Part shown: positions 50,976 to 64,000 of the stretch, piece after piece
Layout of the letters: every line of letters starts with the position of its first letter
Numbering within the stretch: the stretch's first letter is position 1
Assembly: GCA_008360975.2 (NCBI GenBank)
Contig: CM039182.1
Coordinates: forward strand, 152,123,858 to 152,187,857
Length of the DNA: 64,000 nucleotides
Source of the DNA: Lichenostomus cassidix
Taxonomy: Eukaryota; Chordata; Aves; Passeriformes; Meliphagidae
Direction of reading: 5' to 3'
Position numbers and translations under genes: made by a program
The notes under the pieces: generated by a model
Told to the model about the DNA's origin: nothing
The model's database searches: none
What the model saw: only the letters and a program-made list of their open reading frames with translations

Positions 50976-51028
50976 GCCGATTCCCGCCGATCCGGATGTC
51001 GGGGGGGGGTGGCGGGGTGGGGGAGGGG

Positions 51029-62596
<11,568 letters not shown>

Positions 62597-62639
62597 GGCG
62601 GGGTGGCAGCGGTGGCGGTGGCGGCGGTGGTGGCACTGG

Positions 62640-62760
62640 GGTGGCACTGGGGTGGCACTGGGGTGGCCGCGGGGCTGCCAGGCTGTAAAACTCGCCCGGG
62701 GCTGGCACTGATTGGCCCGGGCTGAGATTGGCTCGGGTTAACGATTCATTCACCCCGCGG
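62640..62760 (-). promoter_or_regulatory. SLC39A4: SLC39A4 proximal promoter with two CCAAT boxes
   Basis: Just upstream of the start codon the minus strand reads GAGCCAATCTC (CCAAT at 62727-62731) and GGGCCAATCAG (CCAAT at 62711-62715), then a weak TATA-like TTTTACA near 62682-62690. Spacing suits transcription starting near 62655. This is inferred from motifs only. Confidence 0.45.
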
Positions 62761-62814
62761 GGCCAGGGCTGCGCCCGCACCCCCGCCACTGTCGCGACAG
62801 CCCCGCGACAGCCC

Positions 62815-64000
62815 CGCGACAGCTCTGGGGACACTGGGACACGCTGGGACACCCCTGGGACACCCCTGGGACATCCCCAGACACCCCCAAGTCACCTCCA
62901 GGACACTCGATCCCCACCCGGGAGCTCCTGGGACACACCAGGGACACCCTGGGACACTCTGGGACACCCCTGGGACACTCTGGGGACACTCTGGGGACAC
63001 TGTGGGACACTCTGGGACACTCTGGTGACACTCTGGGTGTCCCACGCTCTGGGCTGTGTCACTGCATGTCACCCTGTGCCAACCCATGTCACCCCTGGGA
63101 CACTCTGGGACACCCCAGGGACACCCTGGGACACCCCTGGAACACTCTGGTGACACTCTTGGGCACCTCAGGGACAACTTGGGACACTCTGGGACAGTCT
63201 GGTGACACTCTGGGACACCCTAGAACACCCTGGGTGTCCCCTGGGACACTCTGGGGACACTCTGGGACACCCCTGGGACATCCCCAGACACCCCCAAGTC
63301 ACCTCCAGGACACTCGATCCCCACCCGGGAGCTCCTGGGACACCCTGGGACACTCTGGGGACACTCTGGGACACTGTGGGACACTCTGGGACACTCTGGG
63401 ACACTGTGGGACACTCTGGGACACTCTGGTGACACTCTGGGTGTCCCATGCTCTGGGCTGTGTCACTGAATGTCACTCTGTGCCAACCCATGTCACCCCT
63501 GGGACACCCTGGGACACCCCTGGAACACTCTGGTGACACTCTGGGGCACCCCAGGGACACCTTGGGACACTCTGGGACAGTCTGGTGACACTCTGGGACA
63601 CCCTAGGACACCCTGGTGACACTCTGGGACACTCTGGGACACCCCTGGGACATCCCCAGACACCCCCAAGTCACCTCCAGGGCACCCAATCCCCACCCGG
63701 GAGCTCCTGGGACACCCTGGGACACTCTGGGACACCCTGGGACACTCTGGTGACACTCTGGGGACACTCTGGGGCACCCCAAGAACACCTTGGGACACTC
63801 TGGGACACTCTGGGGACACTCTGGGACACTCTGAGGACACTCTGGGACACTCCAGGGACACTCTGGACACTCTGGTGACACTCTGAGTGTCCCACGCTCT
63901 GGGCTGTGTCACTGCATGTCACCCTGTGCCAACCCATGTCACCCCTGGGACACCCTTGGGACACCTCCAGACACCCTTGGGACACCCTGGGACACTCTGG
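62815..64000. repeat. GGGACACTCTGGGACAC higher-order repeat upstream of SLC39A4
   Basis: Blocks of ~370-410 bases, marked by CCCCAAGTCACCTCCAGGAC near 62887, 63294 and 63664 and by GCTCTGGGCTGTGTCACTG. They run to the window edge. No gene seen. Confidence 0.92.

Overview
The window is vertebrate nuclear DNA, most likely a GC-rich bird microchromosome or dot chromosome. That placement is an inference from very gene-rich content, short CpG-rich exons and introns made almost wholly of tandem repeats. Three protein genes are recognisable, all on the minus strand: OPLAH (5-oxoprolinase, 159-26986, both ends missing), CPSF1 (cleavage and polyadenylation specificity factor subunit 1, 5' end only, 30155-47344 plus a non-coding first exon near 49425-49500) and SLC39A4 (ZIP4-type zinc transporter, complete, 51029-62596). 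A tRNA-Arg(CCG) gene lies on the plus strand inside an SLC39A4 intron. CPSF1 and SLC39A4 also sit head-to-tail in human 8q24.3; OPLAH is on the same human arm but several hundred kb away.

Layout. 1-28465: fourteen OPLAH exons separated by minisatellite introns. 28466-28965: a gap of exactly 500 N. 28966-49500: the first seven CPSF1 exons. 49520-50650: short intergenic spacer. 50650-62760: SLC39A4, with a second 500-N gap (58488-58987) in intron 3. 62800-64000: tandem repeats upstream of SLC39A4. CPSF1 stops after about 228 codons and OPLAH starts near residue 215 of the human protein, on either side of the first gap, so the join is probably an assembly misjoin. The two broken reading frames happen to be phase-compatible and could be predicted as one false fusion gene.

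Exons were placed by translating both strands, matching recalled vertebrate family sequence, and requiring GT/AG borders with consistent phase. All 29 coding exons chain in phase, and SLC39A4 closes as a 731-codon reading frame with start, stop and an AATAAA signal. Most long open frames elsewhere are translations of the repeats and are not genes.

The most unusual property is shared by all three genes. Many intronic arrays carry in each repeat unit a copy of the adjacent exon's edge together with its splice donor or acceptor, so one exon can have up to about ten decoy splice sites beside it. In several places arrays lie inside coding exons in frame: a Gly/Thr/Asp segment in OPLAH, and in SLC39A4 a run of Asn-Val-Thr sequons, an Asp/His-rich segment and a Cys-Pro-Arg-Cys segment. 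SLC39A4 also has arginine at two positions that are metal ligands in other ZIP proteins.
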